From Desulfoferula mesophila (GTDB lineage: Bacteria > Desulfobacterota > Desulfarculia > Desulfarculales > Desulfarculaceae), in assembly GCF_037076455.1 (NCBI RefSeq), contig NZ_AP028679.1, forward strand, positions 4,293,501 to 4,357,500: a DNA stretch of 64,000 nt, in the 5' to 3' direction. The notes beneath the pieces are model-generated. The model made no database searches and was not told the origin of the DNA. It saw only the letters and a program-made list of their open reading frames with translations. The position numbers and the translations under genes were made by a program. Below are positions 61,827 through 64,000 of this stretch, in pieces. Each line of letters starts with the position of its first letter. The first letter of the stretch is position 1.

Positions 61827-62128
61827 CGCAGCTCGGCCAGGCGCTGGCTGAAATAGGGCCCCAGCTCGGGGGGCACCAGGCAGCGGCGGCGATAGGACAG
61901 GTCGGGGTCGTGCAGCTCCAGCCACAGGCCGTCCCGTTCGTGGCGCAGGCTGACCCCGGCCCCCGGCCGGGCGGCCAGGCGGGCGGCCTCCTGGGCCAGC
62001 GAGCGATAGAGCTGGTAGAGCCGGTGCACCCGCCCGCCCCGCTGCCCGGCGAAACGGGCGAAGTGCCGGTTGCGGCTGGGCGGGTCCGGGTCTTGCAGCA
62101 GGGCCAATACTTGGTCGAAAACGCTCAT
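61823..62128 (-). CDS. Small hypothetical protein upstream of the Nudix gene
   Basis: A 101-residue protein starting MSVFDQVLALLQDPDPPSRN. It is Arg/Leu-rich with HFARFAGQRGGRVHRLYQLY and ends LVPPELGPYFSQRLAELR. No known motif. Its stop overlaps the Nudix start by four bases, so the two are coupled. GC content and codon use are like the core genes. Confidence 0.7.
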   Translation of the reverse strand: MSVFDQVLALLQDPDPPSRNRHFARFAGQRGGRVHRLYQLYRSLAQEAARLAARPGAGVSLRHERDGLWLELHDPDLSYRRRCLVPPELGPYFSQRLAELR

Positions 62129-62321
62129 AAGCTCTAGGGCGCGCCGGTTGGGGTTTTTGTTCTTGAACCTTAAATATAACCCATGGAGCCCGCCCCTTCC
62201 CACCCTGCCGGTCGGCTGGTAGTGGGTCAGTTTGAATGAGAGGACGGCCAGAAGTGCACATTGACACCAGGGGCACTCTTTCCTATGGTAATTCTGGGGG
62301 AATTGCAAGGGGGAGGAGATC

Positions 62322-63173
62322 ATGGAAAAAGTCAACGTGATGCCGCTCTATGGGCTAGGGTCTGCGATTGGCAGGCTTCTAACGCAATGTTTTGCTGGAT
62401 CAAAAATGATGTTCGCTATCCCGGCGCTTGCGGAGGCGCGTAGCCAACTTGCGTTTTTTTCGGCATATAAGCAAACTCCCCCGCTTAGTGCCGAATCTGC
62501 CAAGGGGCTTTTGGCAGAAATAGAAAGCGCCTTGCCCAAGGCTGACGAACAACATCCTGAACCCCACCTAATGACAGAAGATCAAGCCAACCGTCTTATT
62601 TACTCAATCGTGCATTTCCAAGCGGTTTTGGCGACCGAATTACCACGCGCCAATATTTTTTATACCACCCCCAAGCGCGCCTATGACATGACCCTACTCA
62701 TCAATCGGGGCGAAAGCATTTTATCCCCGGAGGCTCTTAGTGCCTTAGACGCGGGGAACCGGGATTTAGTTGTTCAGGATATTCGAGAAGCCACCAGGAG
62801 CCTTGCGTTTGATATTCCTACTGCCGTTGGTTTTCATATATTCCGCGCCATTGAAACGATTATCAAAAAAGAGTATTTCCCCCTCTTGGCCATAAAGGCA
62901 GAAAGCAATAATCTTGGGCAGCACATTAACCACCTAAAGGCGGCTGAAGTTGACGAAAAAATATTAGGGACGCTACGCAACATCAAAGATTATTATAGGA
63001 ATCCAATATCCCACCCGGAAGAGTTCTGGGACCTAGACGATGCCGAAAGCGCCCTAATGTTGGCCGTTCATGCGATTACGGTCATACTCCAAGACATTAG
63101 CACCAGAATGGGGCAGTTACCGTTACAAGAGCCACCCATACAAGAGCCACCCACTACTGATCCAACAACTTAG
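62322..63173 (+). CDS. HEPN-like domain protein
   Basis: A 283-residue protein, AT-richer than its neighbours. After AGGGGGAGGAG the ATG opens MEKVNVMPLYGLGSAIGRLL. The C-terminal half is helical with KDYYRNPISHPEEFWD, holding an Arg226-x4-His231 motif, the usual active-site pattern of HEPN nucleases, and AESALMLAVHAITVIL after it. HEPN proteins of this type often occur in defence or toxin systems as RNases, but many are inactive scaffolds. It stands alone here, and its last codons (QEPPIQEPPTTDPTT) run into an IS1-family remnant, so its original C-terminus may have changed. Confidence 0.65.
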   Translation: MEKVNVMPLYGLGSAIGRLLTQCFAGSKMMFAIPALAEARSQLAFFSAYKQTPPLSAESAKGLLAEIESALPKADEQHPEPHLMTEDQANRLIYSIVHFQAVLATELPRANIFYTTPKRAYDMTLLINRGESILSPEALSALDAGNRDLVVQDIREATRSLAFDIPTAVGFHIFRAIETIIKKEYFPLLAIKAESNNLGQHINHLKAAEVDEKILGTLRNIKDYYRNPISHPEEFWDLDDAESALMLAVHAITVILQDISTRMGQLPLQEPPIQEPPTTDPTT

Positions 63174-63393
63174 CAATCTCCACCAACTCCCAAACATGGC
63201 CACTGATACCCGCTTCCATAGCGGGGGTTACTCTAAGCGTCCGATGAATGCGGGCGAAATTGTAGTGCATGAAATGCAGACTCGCCTAAGCCGCAAGTTT
63301 CTCCCACTTCTTGGAAAAGCCGTTAGTTAGGCGAGTAAAGCGCCTCATGCTCATACGCATGGTCAAGTCCTGGCGCTCTACATAATCTGGTAA
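63154..63393 (-). pseudogene. IS1-family transposase C-terminal remnant
   Basis: On the minus strand it reads DYVERQDLTMRMSMRRFTRL, TNGFSKKWEKLAA, stop, then ASLHFMHYNFARIHRTLRVT and PAMEAGISGHVW, ending at 63154. This resembles the last 80 residues of IS1-type DDE transposases (ERQNLTMR..RRFTRLTN.FSKK..RIHKTLRVTPAM). The internal stop and missing N-terminus show it is dead. It separates the HEPN-like gene from the crotonase at 63510. Confidence 0.85.
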
Positions 63394-63509
63394 AAATATA
63401 GCCGGTCTGGCTTGGCTTTGCTGGTTGCGACGGAGCACCCGGGCGGCTTGCCCCCTGCCGCCGCCTGTGGCAAGCTTGAGCCTCGTTCACCATGAAGGCA
63501 AGGAGCCCC

Positions 63510-64000
63510 ATGAACCGCACCCCCGCCTATGTGCGCCTGGACCGCCGGGGACCGGTGGTCACCGTGACCATGGACAACCCGGTCACCTTGAACGGCATGG
63601 ACGACGAGATGGGCCCCCGCCTGGCCCGCACCCTGGAGGGCCTGGCCCGGGATCCCGAGGCCCGAGTGGTGATCCTCACCGGGGCGGGGGGCAACTTCAG
63701 CGGAGGGGGCAACCTCAAGCGGGCGGCCGCCTTTTTGGAAGAGCACCCCGGCCAGGGGGCGGGCGAGATTTTCGCCAACTACCTGCAGTACGTCATCCGG
63801 GTGGCGCTGGCCATCACCGCCCTGCCCCAGCCGCTCATCTGCGCGGTGGAGGGGGCCTCCTCCGGCGCGGGCCTGAGCTGGATGGCCGCCGGGGATCTGG
63901 CCGTGGCCGCCGAGGACGCCCGGCTGGTGCCCGGCTTCGTCAAGGTGGGCCTGGTGCCCGGCGCGGGCGGCACCTACCACTTCGCCCATCTTTTCGGCCC
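63510..64000 (+). CDS. Enoyl-CoA hydratase/isomerase family, 3' end outside window
   Basis: At least 163 residues of a crotonase-fold enzyme. The ATG at 63510 follows AAGGAG; an in-frame ATG at 63492 is less likely. The oxyanion motifs are FSGGGNLKRA and GASSGAGLSWMAAGDLAVAA, and GLVPGAGGTYHFAHLFG replaces the second hydratase Glu, as in isomerase-like members. It resembles the gene at 56728 in plan but is clearly distinct. The frame continues past the window. Confidence 0.9.
   Translation, partial: MNRTPAYVRLDRRGPVVTVTMDNPVTLNGMDDEMGPRLARTLEGLARDPEARVVILTGAGGNFSGGGNLKRAAAFLEEHPGQGAGEIFANYLQYVIRVALAITALPQPLICAVEGASSGAGLSWMAAGDLAVAAEDARLVPGFVKVGLVPGAGGTYHFAHLFG

Noticed and set aside
61827-62276. 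N-terminal extension of the Nudix gene
   Set aside because: It overlaps the small gene at 61823-62128 in another frame and is Pro/Arg-rich; the ATG at 61826 is coupled to the upstream stop.
1-64000. CRISPR arrays, rRNA genes, replication origin
   Set aside because: No regularly spaced repeats, no rRNA signatures and no DnaA-box cluster noticed on reading through.

Overview
The window looks like a 64 kb piece of chromosome from an anaerobic, GC-rich bacterium, probably of the Desulfobacterota (deltaproteobacterial) type. This is an inference from gene content: a selenocysteine tRNA, ferredoxin-dependent 2-oxoacid oxidoreductase, several TRAP and tripartite tricarboxylate transporters, many CoA-linked beta-oxidation genes, a LarA-like protein and a sigma-54 activator. 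No rRNA or species-diagnostic gene is present.

Layout. (1) 1-1.2 kb: a SAM-I riboswitch with its own terminator, read leftwards towards a hypothetical gene that leaves the window. (2) 1.2-3.1 kb: an Fsr-like MFS exporter between two imperfect direct repeats, then decayed IS3-family pieces. (3) 3.2-35.2 kb: a block of catabolic genes, bounded on both sides by inward-facing right ends of the same IS3-family element. It holds an ene-reductase, a thiolase/3-hydroxyacyl-CoA dehydrogenase pair (copy 1), an intact IS21-type element, an MFS carrier, a TRAP operon with two enolase-superfamily enzymes and a cyclase, and then a leftward array of 15 genes (31.99 to 17.58 kb). The array reads TRAP importer, LarA-like protein, four-subunit 2-oxoacid:ferredoxin oxidoreductase, RraA-like aldolase, class III CoA transferase, carboxyltransferase, acyl-CoA dehydrogenase, thiolase and 3-hydroxyacyl-CoA dehydrogenase (copy 2). 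A LUD protein, a GntR regulator and an unknown protein follow at 32.5-35.2 kb. (4) 35.5-44.1 kb: a rightward operon with an MmgE/PrpD protein, a TctB-TctC fusion, TctA, TctC, a creatininase-like protein, a GntR regulator and a DUF169 protein; then a VOC protein. (5) 44.2-50 kb: a broken phosphoglucomutase gene, a second IS21-type copy differing from the first at one base that I could see, a broken secreted-protein gene, and fragments of three other IS types. (6) 50.6-53.5 kb: the end of an integrative element (regulator-like protein, HUH Rep-like protein, HTH protein, tyrosine integrase) abutting the 3' end of tRNA-Sec. (7) 53.5-64 kb: very GC-rich core genes (CCA-adding enzyme, LysM protein, two crotonases, Yip1 proteins, FmdB zinc ribbon, sigma-54 regulator, alpha/beta hydrolase, Nudix), interrupted by a lower-GC HEPN-like gene and an IS1-family remnant.

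How it may work together (inference). The 15-gene array reads as one route: periplasmic capture and import of a hydroxy- or oxo-carboxylate, stereochemical adjustment by the LarA homologue, oxidative decarboxylation to an acyl-CoA with reduction of ferredoxin, CoA transfer, dehydrogenation, (de)carboxylation and thiolysis. No enoyl-CoA hydratase, biotin carboxylase or biotin carrier lies inside it. The FCD-type GntR regulator at 33.5 kb probably controls it, because a matching motif containing TTTTTGTCGACATG lies upstream of the TRAP receptor gene and between the LUD gene and the regulator. The 35.5-43.5 kb operon is a second carboxylate uptake and conversion system. The integrase sits at the 3' end of selC facing leftwards, so the element it ends may include part or all of the accessory DNA to its left; its other end was not found in the window.
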